DNA from: HGM04593 sp045647885
Lineage (GTDB): Bacteria > Bacteroidota > Bacteroidia > Bacteroidales > Bacteroidaceae
DNA: 64,000 nt
Direction: 5' to 3'
Assembly (NCBI GenBank): GCA_045647885.1
Contig: JAZRMX010000048.1
Location: forward strand, 11,370-75,369
Shown one piece after another: positions 55,471-63,749 of the stretch (its first letter is position 1; every line of letters starts with the position of its first letter). The notes under the pieces were generated by a model. The model was given only the letters and a program-made list of their open reading frames with translations, did no database searches and was not told the DNA's origin. The position numbers and the translations under genes are program-made.

Positions 55471-55819
55471 AGTAATTATTTATTTGATTGATAACAAATT
55501 TTAAAATTTTCTGCAAATAAATAACTAAAATTTAAAAAATTCAAACTATTGATTGTTAAATTGTTTGAAATTTTATAATAGACTGATAGGCGGCGCCTCG
55601 GCAAAAAAAGTAACACACTTGTGAAATGAACCTCTTTTTTAAAGTACCCACCTTAAAAGAACCGCACCAATTATTAATAAAAGTAAAATTATTATGCCAC
55701 GGCGCTGGCCTTTTGAAAAATAAAGATAAAACCGCATATTAAAAATATTTAAAACTGTGGAAATCGCCTTTTTCTGGCGTTATATTTGCACCGGATTACA
55801 AATCTATAAATAAAAAATT
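55471..55819. other. Intergenic region between the LysM and VanZ-like genes
   Basis: About 350 bases of AT-rich DNA without a convincing reading frame. It holds the divergent upstream regions of the two genes, including the VanZ-like promoter box TAtaTTTG at 55781-55788. Nothing else is recognised. Confidence 0.6.
55781..55788 (+). promoter_or_regulatory. Predicted promoter of the VanZ-like gene, -7 box TATATTTG
   Basis: TAtaTTTG fits the consensus and lies 31 bases before the start; no clear TTTG at -33. Confidence 0.45.
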
Positions 55820-56245
55820 ATGTTCATAGAACGCATTGACCGAATTATAAAAAGATACCCGTTGTCACTTGTTATTTTGGCAGCTATTATCTATTTGTCG
55901 TTCTTCAAACCACCAAAAACCCAACTCAACGAAATAGACAATATAGACAAACTTGCCCACATTGCTATGTATGGCGGTTTCTGTTGTATTCTATGGTTCG
56001 AATACTTTATGTCGCACCTTAAACCAAGGGTTTACAGCATCTTCTGGGGTGCAATAGTGGGACCTATACTCTTCAGCGGAGCAATTGAGATTATGCAAGA
56101 GACTCTTACAAAACACAGAGGAGGCGACTGGTTGGATTTTATCTTCAACACACTGGGCGTGGTGCTGGCTGCGCTTTTCAGCATATACATCACAAAGCCC
56201 CTGATGATTAAATATCATCTGTGGAATAAAAACGGAATAAAATAG
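55820..56245 (+). CDS. VanZ-like membrane protein
   Basis: A 141-residue protein with about four membrane helices and the VanZ-family pattern: DKLAHIAMYGGFC around residue 44, and EIMQETLTKHRGGDWLDFIFNTLGVVLA with the conserved D/N. VanZ proteins contribute to low-level teicoplanin resistance in some enterococci, but most family members have no known role. Its stop lies one base from the end of the convergent CYTH gene. Confidence 0.87.
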   Translation: MFIERIDRIIKRYPLSLVILAAIIYLSFFKPPKTQLNEIDNIDKLAHIAMYGGFCCILWFEYFMSHLKPRVYSIFWGAIVGPILFSGAIEIMQETLTKHRGGDWLDFIFNTLGVVLAALFSIYITKPLMIKYHLWNKNGIK

Positions 56246-56246
56246 A

Positions 56247-56723
56247 TTATTTTTCCCACTCCTTATAGGGAAAACGGGAGAGGTGACCATTGTAATATTT
56301 TGCTTCGCCGGTAACCTCGGCTCCAAGAAATGAGGGGCGCTCAAACCCCTCGTCAAGGCTGCCAAGTTCCACTTCGGCTACCACAAGCCCCTCGTTGTCG
56401 CCATAAAATTCATCAACCTCAAAGGTGTGGTTGCCACACTTTACAAGGTAACGGCTTTTATCGATTATACCCCCCTTGCACAGTTTCATAAGCTCCCACG
56501 CCTCGCTCACGGGTATCTCTTTCTCCCACTCATAGCGGCTCAACCCACCGTCGAGCGAAGGGCCTTTTATGGTGAGGAAACCCCTATCGCCACGCACACG
56601 CACACGAGTGGAATTCCCACCCTGACGGCAGATATAACCCTGCGCTATGCGGTCACAGGCAAAAGCCTGCTGCTTGTAGCTGTCGCCAACGACGAGGAAT
56701 TTACGCTCAATCTCCAAAGACAT
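56247..56723 (-). CDS. CYTH-domain protein, probable inorganic triphosphatase type
   Basis: The 158-residue protein begins with the CYTH signature ExExK (Glu4, Glu6, Lys8 in LEIERKF). Further charged residues of the triphosphate tunnel occur in STRVRVRGDRGFLTIKG, YEWEKEIP and VVAEVELGS. Bacterial single-domain members hydrolyse tripolyphosphate; which substrate this one uses is not known. It lies six bases downstream of prfB and is probably co-transcribed. Confidence 0.9.
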   Translation of the reverse strand: MSLEIERKFLVVGDSYKQQAFACDRIAQGYICRQGGNSTRVRVRGDRGFLTIKGPSLDGGLSRYEWEKEIPVSEAWELMKLCKGGIIDKSRYLVKCGNHTFEVDEFYGDNEGLVVAEVELGSLDEGFERPSFLGAEVTGEAKYYNGHLSRFPYKEWEK

Positions 56724-56729
56724 ATACTG

Positions 56730-57845
56730 TTACTCGCCCTCCTCGGCAAACTCCATAAGGTACGATTTGATAAAACCGTCGATTTTACCGTCCATAACAC
56801 CACCAACGTCCGATGTCTGGAAGTTTGTTCGGTGGTCTTTCACGCGACGGTCATCGAACACATAAGAACGTATCTGCGAACCCCACTCAATTTTCTTCTT
56901 GCCGGCCTCAATCTTGTCCTTCTCGCGCTGACGGCGTTTAAGCTCCTTGTCATACAACATTGAACGCAAGAGCGCAAGAGCCTTCTCCTTGTTCTTGGGC
57001 TGGTCGCGGGTTTCGGTATTCTCAATGAGGATTTCCTCCTGCTCGCCTGTATCGGGGTCGGTGAACATATAGCGCAGACGCACACCCGATTCCACCTTAT
57101 TCACGTTCTGACCACCGGCTCCACCGCTTCGGAATGTATCCCACGATATACGAGCCTGCTCAATAACCACCTCGATGCTGTCATCGACAAGAGGAGTAAC
57201 AAAGACCGATGCAAAAGAGGTCATACGCTTACCCTGCGCGTTGTAAGGCGACACACGCACAAGACGGTGAACACCATTCTCGCCCTTGAGATAACCGTAA
57301 GCAAAGGGGCCGTCAATCTGTATTGTGGCAGTCTTTATACCAGCCTCATCGCCCTCCTGCAAGTTAATTGTGGATGTCTTGTATTTATTAGCCTCGGCCC
57401 AACGAAGATACATACGCATAAGCATAGATGCCCAGTCCTGGCTCTCGGTACCACCGGCACCCGAGTTAATCTTGAGCACACAACTCATACCATCGGCTTC
57501 GCCACGAAGCATATTCTTGAGTTCAAGCTCCTCAACGGCAGCAAGGGCACGTGCATAAGCATCATCAACCTCCTCCTCGGTAACCATCTCGTCGCGGAAG
57601 AACTCCATAGCAATCTCCACCTCCTCGGTGCGGTTGTGAACCTCTTTATAACCCTCAATCCAGGCTTGCAGGCTTTTTACCTTTTTCATCTGCGCCTCGG
57701 CCTCCTTGGCATTATCCCAAAAACCGGGAGCCTGGGTGCGCAACTGCTCCTCCTCAACCTGAATAATCTTCTCGTCGATAGACAAATATTGCTTAAGAGC
57801 GGCTGTGCGCTCCTTGATATCTTTCAATTGGTCGGCTGTAATCAT
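56730..57845 (-). CDS. prfB: Peptide chain release factor 2 (RF2)
   Basis: RF2 terminates translation at UAA and UGA. The catalytic GGQ is present in SGGAGGQNVNKVESG. The stop-recognition tripeptide, SPF in E. coli, is SPY here (RVSPYNAQGKRMTSF). The gene reads in one frame through the position of the usual +1 frameshift (KQYLSIDE), so no UGA-dependent autoregulation is visible. I place the start at the ATG at 57845 (371 residues); a TTG at 57869 is less likely. Confidence 0.95.
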   Translation of the reverse strand: MITADQLKDIKERTAALKQYLSIDEKIIQVEEEQLRTQAPGFWDNAKEAEAQMKKVKSLQAWIEGYKEVHNRTEEVEIAMEFFRDEMVTEEEVDDAYARALAAVEELELKNMLRGEADGMSCVLKINSGAGGTESQDWASMLMRMYLRWAEANKYKTSTINLQEGDEAGIKTATIQIDGPFAYGYLKGENGVHRLVRVSPYNAQGKRMTSFASVFVTPLVDDSIEVVIEQARISWDTFRSGGAGGQNVNKVESGVRLRYMFTDPDTGEQEEILIENTETRDQPKNKEKALALLRSMLYDKELKRRQREKDKIEAGKKKIEWGSQIRSYVFDDRRVKDHRTNFQTSDVGGVMDGKIDGFIKSYLMEFAEEGE

Positions 57846-57873
57846 CTTTTTTACACTATTTTCTTTCAAAATG

Positions 57874-57881
57874 CAAAGATA
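57874..57881 (-). promoter_or_regulatory. Predicted prfB promoter, -7 box TATCTTTG
   Basis: On the minus strand TAtcTTTG lies 28 bases upstream of the prfB ATG, at the edge of the first unit of the 84-bp tandem repeat. The same box recurs, slightly changed, in later units. Confidence 0.55.
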
Positions 57882-58125
57882 GGAATAAGCGAGCGAGAAA
57901 TATCAAGTTTACTTGAATATTTTTCACAGCGAGCGAAAGTATCTTCGAGGTTTACCTCAAAGATACGAATAAACGAGCAAGAAATACGAGGTTCACTTCA
58001 GTATTTTTTAAAGCGAGCGAAAGTATCTTCGAAGTTTACTTCAAAGATACGAACAAACGAGCAAGAAATACGAAACTTGTTTCAGTATTTTTTACAGCGA
58101 GTGCAAGTATCTTCGATTTTTTATC
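57875..58125. repeat. Tandem repeat, three units of about 84 bp
   Basis: Units run 57875-57958, 57959-58042 and 58043-58125 (84, 84, 83 bases), with a fourth partial start at 58126. Each begins AAAGATA and contains GAGC(A/G)AGAAATA and, except where degenerate, a hairpin GTATCTTCG...CAAAGATAC spanning the unit junction. Units 2 and 3 are most alike. On the plus strand each junction carries TATCTTCG and on the minus strand TATCTTTG-like boxes. The repeat fills the gap between prfB and the divergent M20 gene; the open frame through it is an effect of the repeat period. Confidence 0.9.
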
Positions 58126-58202
58126 AAAGATATAAATATTACCTCACTTGACAAAATAGGAACAACGGCAGGGTTGTGGAAAAAGATAATAAATTGGAAA
58201 TA

Positions 58203-58235
58203 TTGAAGTATGTTTGAATTTATCTTGTATTTTTG
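58203..58235 (+). promoter_or_regulatory. Predicted promoter of the M20 hydrolase gene
   Basis: TAttTTTG at 58228-58235 fits the -7 consensus; TTG at 58203-58205 is 22 bases upstream. The ATG follows at 58257. Confidence 0.5.
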
Positions 58236-58256
58236 CAACGTAGATTTTGCATTATT

Positions 58257-59330
58257 ATGAAAGTAAGCGAGAAAAATATTACACAAGCCGTAGAACTGTT
58301 GAAAGTTCTTGTGAGTACACCTTCGACCAGCCGCGAAGAGAGCGACGCTGCCGATAAATTGCAGTTATTCATAGAACGCACAACACCCGTAGCCATTGAA
58401 ATACACCGCCATATAAATAATATTTGGTGCATAGCTCCGGGATTCGACCCCTCGCGCCCCACTCTTTTGCTCGACGCACACATTGACACGGTGAAACCCG
58501 TGAACGGCTGGACAACACACCCTTACACACCCATAGTGAAAGATGATGTAATATACGGTCTCGGCACAAACGACGACGGCGGCTCGCTTGTCACTCTCTT
58601 GCAACTGTTCTACCTCGTTTGCCAAAAGCCTCAAAAATATAATACAATATTTCTTGCATCGGCCGAAGAGGAGGTGTCGGGCAGAAACGGTATTGAAGCA
58701 GTTATTCCCCTGCTGCCACCTATAAGCTGTGCCATAATTGGCGAGCCCACAGGTATGCAGCCTGCAATAGCCGAAAAAGGTCTTATGGTTCTCGATTGCA
58801 TTGCTCACGGCGTTGCCGGGCATGCTGCACGCGACACAGGCGTAAACGCCATTTATAAAGCAATGGAGGATATCGAGTGGTTCCGCACCCACAAGCACCC
58901 ACGCACCTCACCGCTGCTTGGCGATGTAAAGATGAGTGTTACACAGATAAACGCCGGTACACAGCACAACGTGATACCCGACGCTTGCACCTTTGTGGTG
59001 GATGTGCGCACAAACGAGTGTTACTCGAACAAAGAGATGGCCGAGATTATAAAAGAGGCTGTATCTTCCGAGGTTACACCGCGCTCTACAAGGCTCAATT
59101 CATCGTCTATACCACAGGAACACCCGTTGGTAAAACGCGCCATAGAGCAAGGCAGAAAACCTTTCGGTTCCCCCACCCTCTCCAACCAGGCTTTGCTAAA
59201 CATACCCACCCTTAAGATGGGCCCGGGTGAGTCGGAGCGCTCGCACACTGCCGGAGAGTTCATAAAGATTAGCGAAATACGCGAGGGACTCGAAATATTT
59301 GTAAAGATGCTCGACGGGCTTGAGCTCTAA
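58257..59330 (+). CDS. M20-family metallohydrolase, ArgE/DapE-like
   Basis: The 357-residue protein is a two-zinc M20 amidohydrolase. Metal ligands lie in LLLDAHIDTVKP (His-x-Asp), GLGTNDDGGSL (Asp), SAEEEVSGRNG (Glu-Glu) and GEPTG. The closest pattern is acetylornithine deacetylase or succinyl-diaminopimelate desuccinylase; Bacteroidales use N-succinylated intermediates in arginine synthesis, so a succinyl-ornithine deacylase is possible. No other arg gene is nearby. The start is the ATG at 58257, after a predicted promoter; it ends eight bases before the convergent ybeY. Confidence 0.87.
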   Translation: MKVSEKNITQAVELLKVLVSTPSTSREESDAADKLQLFIERTTPVAIEIHRHINNIWCIAPGFDPSRPTLLLDAHIDTVKPVNGWTTHPYTPIVKDDVIYGLGTNDDGGSLVTLLQLFYLVCQKPQKYNTIFLASAEEEVSGRNGIEAVIPLLPPISCAIIGEPTGMQPAIAEKGLMVLDCIAHGVAGHAARDTGVNAIYKAMEDIEWFRTHKHPRTSPLLGDVKMSVTQINAGTQHNVIPDACTFVVDVRTNECYSNKEMAEIIKEAVSSEVTPRSTRLNSSSIPQEHPLVKRAIEQGRKPFGSPTLSNQALLNIPTLKMGPGESERSHTAGEFIKISEIREGLEIFVKMLDGLEL

Positions 59331-59338
59331 CTTTACCC

Positions 59339-59749
59339 TTATCGCATAGACAAAGCACGGTTCTCGGCAGCTTCCATAATCTCACGCTCGCCGGGAGCCT
59401 TGTCGTTTATTCCGCACAGATGCAGAATTCCGTGAATTATTACGCGATATAATTCTTGCTCGTATGTGGCACCAACAAGCTCGCTGTTACTCTTAACAGT
59501 GTCGAGAGAGATGAAAAGGTCGCCACTTATAGTGTCGTCCTCGCAATAGTCGAATGTGATAATATCGGTATAATAATCGTGCTGAAGATACTCCTTGTTC
59601 ACTTCGAGAATCTTTTCATCGTCACAGAAAATATAGGCAATATCGCCCACCTTCTTGCCATAAGAGGCAGCAACGGCTTTTATCCACGCGCTTGTTTCGC
59701 GACGTTTAATTGCGGGCATCTTAACCCCGTCTGTCTGATAGCTTATCAT
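59339..59749 (-). CDS. ybeY: Endoribonuclease YbeY
   Basis: YbeY takes part in 16S rRNA 3'-end maturation and ribosome quality control. The zinc-binding region is HGILHLCGIND, the form usual in Bacteroidota (the third His of the classical HGxLHLxGYDH is not present at the same place). YYTDIITFDY is the second conserved segment. It has 136 residues. It follows the SpmAB-like gene by 16 bases on the same strand. Confidence 0.92.
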   Translation of the reverse strand: MISYQTDGVKMPAIKRRETSAWIKAVAASYGKKVGDIAYIFCDDEKILEVNKEYLQHDYYTDIITFDYCEDDTISGDLFISLDTVKSNSELVGATYEQELYRVIIHGILHLCGINDKAPGEREIMEAAENRALSMR

Positions 59750-59765
59750 AGTTATAAATTATTTG

Positions 59766-60998
59766 TTATGCAAAAAATATGTAGGCAACAGCTATTGCTG
59801 CTAAAATTCCAGCAGCATCGGCCAAAAGACCACAAGCAACAGCGTGACGTGTCTTTCTTATACCCACACTGCCGAAATATACTGCAAGAATATAAAAAGT
59901 TGTATCGGTAGCTCCCTGAAAAAGACAAGCAAGACGCCCGGCGAAGGAGTCGGCACCATAGGTTGTCATAGCATCAATCATCATACCGCGCGCACCGCTA
60001 CCGCTCAAAGGTTTCATAATAGCAGTGGGCAAGGCTCCCACAAAATCGGTACCTACACCAAGTTTTTCGGCACACCAGGCCACGCCACCCATAATAACAT
60101 CCATACCACCCGACGCGCGGAAGACACCCACGGCAACAAGTATTGCTATAAGATAAGGGATTATGCGCACCGCGGTGGAGAAACCATCCTTTGCACCCTC
60201 AATAAAGGCTTCATATACATTTATTTTTGCACGCACGCCCGAGAGAATGAACAATATTATTACCGAAAAAAGTATAATATTGGCAAGAGAGGTGGAAACA
60301 ACCTCTATCTGCACACGCGAAAGCTGCATCATTCCCCACGTTCCCCCTGAAACCAAAAGACATATTGTAAAGAGGAAAAGAAATATTGTGCGGTTAAAAA
60401 GATTTATTCGCTGATAGATGCTCGTTACCACAAGCCCCACTATGGTCGATACCGTGGTGGCAATGAGTATTGGTATAAATACATCGGTGGGGTTGGCTGC
60501 ACCAAGCTGCGCACGATAAAGAAGCACCGAAACAGGGATAAGTGTAAGCCCCGATGTATTGAGCACAAGGAACATTATCATAGGGTTGCTTGCTGTGTCC
60601 TTCTTGCTGTTAAGCTCCTGTAGCTCTTGCATAGCCTTCAAACCCATAGGGGTGGCAGCGTTGTCGAGCCCCAGCAGATTGGCCGAGAAATTCATAAACA
60701 TAGTGCCCATAGCAGGGTGTCCCTTGGGCACATCGGGGAAGATGCGGCAAAGCACAGGGCTCAAAAAACGGGCAAGAGCAGCCACAAGACCGCCTTTTTC
60801 GCCAATCTTCATAATTCCCATCCACAACGAAAGAACACCGGTGAGACCTAAGGAAATTTCAAAAGCCGAACGCGCAGTGTCGAAGGTCGATGACATAATT
60901 GCAGGAAAAACCTCCACATCACCGGCAAACATAAACTTGCCCGCCGCTATAACAAAGGCGATGAGGAAAAACGCCACCCATATATAATTCAAAACCAT
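59766..60998 (-). CDS. Fused SpmA/SpmB-like nucleoside-recognition membrane protein
   Basis: The 410-residue protein has about ten membrane helices and two Gate/nucleoside-recognition domains. The first contains GKGGLVAAL-like GEKGGLVAALARFLSP and MNFSANLLGLDNAATPMG, the second GVFRASGGMDVIMGG and the end GATDTTFYILAVYFGSVG. In Firmicutes SpmA and SpmB are separate sporulation-linked proteins; here they are one chain, the usual state in Bacteroidota, with an unknown transport role. I place the start at the ATG at 60998; upstream residues are not needed for the first helix. It is divergent from ruvB. Confidence 0.87.
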   Translation of the reverse strand: MVLNYIWVAFFLIAFVIAAGKFMFAGDVEVFPAIMSSTFDTARSAFEISLGLTGVLSLWMGIMKIGEKGGLVAALARFLSPVLCRIFPDVPKGHPAMGTMFMNFSANLLGLDNAATPMGLKAMQELQELNSKKDTASNPMIMFLVLNTSGLTLIPVSVLLYRAQLGAANPTDVFIPILIATTVSTIVGLVVTSIYQRINLFNRTIFLFLFTICLLVSGGTWGMMQLSRVQIEVVSTSLANIILFSVIILFILSGVRAKINVYEAFIEGAKDGFSTAVRIIPYLIAILVAVGVFRASGGMDVIMGGVAWCAEKLGVGTDFVGALPTAIMKPLSGSGARGMMIDAMTTYGADSFAGRLACLFQGATDTTFYILAVYFGSVGIRKTRHAVACGLLADAAGILAAIAVAYIFFA

Positions 60999-61028
60999 AT
61001 TACCCGATATTATTAATATATATAAGTG

Positions 61029-61088
61029 CGAAGATACAAATAATAATCTCATAGTTTCTCAATCTTCCCACTTTTTTCCTTATCTTCG
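61029..61088. promoter_or_regulatory. Divergent promoter region of the SpmAB-like gene and ruvB
   Basis: TATCTTCG appears on the minus strand (61029-61036, for the SpmAB-like gene) and on the plus strand (61081-61088, for ruvB). Each is one base from the TAnnTTTG consensus and about 31-33 bases from its start codon. Confidence 0.5.
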
Positions 61089-61120
61089 CAGTCGGTAAAA
61101 AGTAAAAAACAGAACTATAT

Positions 61121-62140
61121 ATGAGCGGAGATTTCAATATTCGCGGAAAAAACAACGACAAAGAGTTTGAGAATGCCTTGCGCCCCCTCTCCTTCTCCGA
61201 CTTCAGCGGACAGGATAAGGTGGTGAACAACCTCAAAATTTTTGTTCAGGCAGCCAAGATGCGTGGCGAGTCGCTCGACCACGTACTGTTGCACGGCCCT
61301 CCGGGACTCGGTAAAACAACATTGAGCAACATTATTGCCAACGAGCTTGGAGTGGGATTCAAAGTAACATCGGGCCCTGTGCTCGACAAACCCGGCGACC
61401 TTGCCGGCATACTCACTTCGCTGGAGCCAAACGATGTACTTTTCATTGACGAGATACACCGCCTCTCACCCATTGTGGAGGAGTATCTCTACTCGGCTAT
61501 GGAGGATTACAGAATAGATATTCTCATAGACAAAGGGCCGTCGGCACGCTCCATACAGATAGACCTGAACCCCTTTACGCTTATTGGCGCAACCACACGT
61601 AGCGGCTTACTCACAGCACCGTTGCGTGCCCGCTTCGGCATAAATATGCACCTCGAGTATTACGACAGCAAAACCCTCGCAGGCATCATTGGCCGCTCGG
61701 CACAGATACTTAACGTATCGTTCGACGAGGAGGCTGCCTACGAAATTGCCCGCCGTAGCCGTGGCACACCGCGTATAGCCAACGCTCTGTTGCGCCGAGT
61801 ACGCGACTTTGCACAGGTGATGGGCGACGGACACATAACAAACGCCATTGCAAAAATGGCTCTCGAAGCATTGAATATCGACCGCTACGGCCTCGACGAG
61901 ATTGACAACAAGATACTCTGCACCATTATAGACAAGTTCAAAGGCGGCCCTGTGGGCATAGGTACCATAGCAACAGCCTTGAGCGAGGATGCGGGTACAA
62001 TTGAGGAGGTTTACGAGCCCTACCTGATAAAAGAGGGATTCATTAAACGCACCCCACGTGGTCGCGAGGTAACCGACCTTGCTTACAAACATTTGGGACG
62101 CAGCCGTTTCAACAACGGAGAGCAAGGAACACTTTTCTAA
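61121..62140 (+). CDS. ruvB: Holliday junction DNA helicase RuvB
   Basis: RuvB is the AAA+ motor that drives branch migration of Holliday junctions with RuvA. Walker A is GPPGLGKTT (residues 59-67), Walker B IDEIHRL, and the conserved GATTRSGLLTAPLRARFG follows. A C-terminal winged-helix DNA-binding domain ends the 339-residue protein. ruvA and ruvC are not in the window. The flippase gene begins 14 bases after its stop. Confidence 0.97.
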   Translation: MSGDFNIRGKNNDKEFENALRPLSFSDFSGQDKVVNNLKIFVQAAKMRGESLDHVLLHGPPGLGKTTLSNIIANELGVGFKVTSGPVLDKPGDLAGILTSLEPNDVLFIDEIHRLSPIVEEYLYSAMEDYRIDILIDKGPSARSIQIDLNPFTLIGATTRSGLLTAPLRARFGINMHLEYYDSKTLAGIIGRSAQILNVSFDEEAAYEIARRSRGTPRIANALLRRVRDFAQVMGDGHITNAIAKMALEALNIDRYGLDEIDNKILCTIIDKFKGGPVGIGTIATALSEDAGTIEEVYEPYLIKEGFIKRTPRGREVTDLAYKHLGRSRFNNGEQGTLF

Positions 62141-62154
62141 AAAAAAATAAGAAG

Positions 62155-63642
62155 ATGGGCAAGCTGCAATCACTTGCAAAAGAGACGGTAATTTATGGAT
62201 TGAGCAGCATAGTTGGGCGTTTCCTCAACTACCTGCTTGTACCCCTTTACACAGCTAAAATGAGTGTGGAAAGCGGTAACTATGGCGTGGTGACAAACAT
62301 TTACGCCTGGACCGCCCTGTTGCTGATGATACTGACATTCGGGTTCGAGACAACCTTCTTCCGTTTCGCGAACAAGGAGGGAGCAAACGTGGGAAAAACA
62401 TTTTCTATGTCTATGCAGGTCGTGGGTACATTGTGTGCAGTTTTTTTGCTTGCAGTTTTTACCTTCCTGCCATCTATTTCACAAACACTGGGCTACGAAG
62501 CACACCCCGAATTTGTTGGTATTATGGCAGTGGTTGTTGCCCTTGACGCCCTGCAAGCAATACCATTCGGGCTACTTCGCTTGCAAAAACGCCCCATTAA
62601 ATTTGCTGCGCTCAAATTGCTTAACATATTCACAAACATTGCGCTCAACCTTTTTGTGTTTCTGCTACTGCCTCTGTTGTGCCAAAAATTCCCCGATGCT
62701 ATGGGTAATTTTTACACCTCCGACAACCAGGCATTCTACGTTTTTGCAATAAACCTTGCCTGCACAGCATTCATCACACTGTTCTTTATACCCGAGTGCC
62801 GCCTCTTCCGCCCCACAGCCGATGGAGCACTGCTCAAAAATATGCTCAAATACTCGTGGCCGCTACTGCTTTTAGGCATAGCCGGAATACTAAACCTTAA
62901 TGCCGACAAAATAATTTATACCTGGCTGGTACCCGGGCAACAAGGCAAAATGGAGCTGAGCGTATATGGTGCGGCTGTTAAGGTAGCAGCCATTATGGCT
63001 ATGCTTATGCAGGCGTTCCGTTACGCATACGAGCCGTTTGTTTTTGGCAATACCGGCACAAAGGATAGCAAAGAACTTAATGCAAAGGCTATGAAATATT
63101 TTATAATTATAGCACTTATGGCATTCCTTGTGGTGGTTTTCTATATGGATATACTGCGCCACCTAATAAACCCCGGTTACTGGGATGGATTGAAGGTTGT
63201 TCCCATTGTTATGGCTGCCGAAATTTTTATGGGTATATACTTTAACTTGTCGTTCTGGTATAAACTGAACGACGAAACATACTGGGGAGCAATATTCTCG
63301 TTCATAGGTTGCGCAATACTTTTTGCTGTGAACATAATTTTTGTACCGCGATACAGCTATATGGCTTGTGCCTGTGCATCGTTTGCCGGATATTTTACAG
63401 CAATGACACTCTCTTACTTTGTGGGACAACGCCGTAACCCCACAAAATATGACCTTAAAGGAATTTTATCATACACAGCACTCTTTGCAGTGCTTTACGC
63501 AACATCATGCCTGCTGCCCATAGAAAACAGCATTGCAAAAATGGCGGTAAACACCCTATTATTGGCAGTATTTGTTGCCTATTTCATTAAAAAAGACCTG
63601 CCACTTAACCAGATTCCGTTTGTAAAGAGATTCTTTAAATAA
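62155..63642 (+). CDS. Polysaccharide flippase, MOP superfamily (second copy in window)
   Basis: This 495-residue protein has about 12-14 membrane helices and the MOP-family N-terminus (AKETVIYGLSSIVGRFLNYLLVPLYTAKM). A conserved middle segment is GADKIIY-like NLNADKIIYTWLVPG. It probably flips a lipid-linked oligosaccharide or lipid precursor. It is not closely similar to the WzxC-like copy at 32051. It is coupled to ruvB by a 14-base spacing, with no glycosyltransferase beside it, so its substrate is unknown. Confidence 0.88.
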   Translation: MGKLQSLAKETVIYGLSSIVGRFLNYLLVPLYTAKMSVESGNYGVVTNIYAWTALLLMILTFGFETTFFRFANKEGANVGKTFSMSMQVVGTLCAVFLLAVFTFLPSISQTLGYEAHPEFVGIMAVVVALDALQAIPFGLLRLQKRPIKFAALKLLNIFTNIALNLFVFLLLPLLCQKFPDAMGNFYTSDNQAFYVFAINLACTAFITLFFIPECRLFRPTADGALLKNMLKYSWPLLLLGIAGILNLNADKIIYTWLVPGQQGKMELSVYGAAVKVAAIMAMLMQAFRYAYEPFVFGNTGTKDSKELNAKAMKYFIIIALMAFLVVVFYMDILRHLINPGYWDGLKVVPIVMAAEIFMGIYFNLSFWYKLNDETYWGAIFSFIGCAILFAVNIIFVPRYSYMACACASFAGYFTAMTLSYFVGQRRNPTKYDLKGILSYTALFAVLYATSCLLPIENSIAKMAVNTLLLAVFVAYFIKKDLPLNQIPFVKRFFK

Positions 63643-63672
63643 AGAGATTAAGCTTTAATAGCGAAACAAAAT

Positions 63673-63720
63673 AAGAATGTATCAATATAACCTTAAATTT
63701 GGTCGTATTGATACATTCTT
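63673..63720. terminator. Bidirectional terminator at the right edge
   Basis: A 20-bp inverted repeat with two G-T pairs (arms 63673-63692 and 63701-63720, core GAATGTATCAATA/TATTGATACATTC) encloses an 8-base loop. It lies between the flippase stop and the convergent DUF4357 gene. Confidence 0.75.
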
Positions 63721-63749
63721 ACTGGATTAGTCTAATATAAAAGATTTGA

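Noticed and set aside
57267..58151. A 294-codon plus-strand frame with repeated NEQEIR-type units
   Set aside because: Its start is antisense to prfB and its repeats simply mirror the 84-bp DNA repeat, whose length is a multiple of three.
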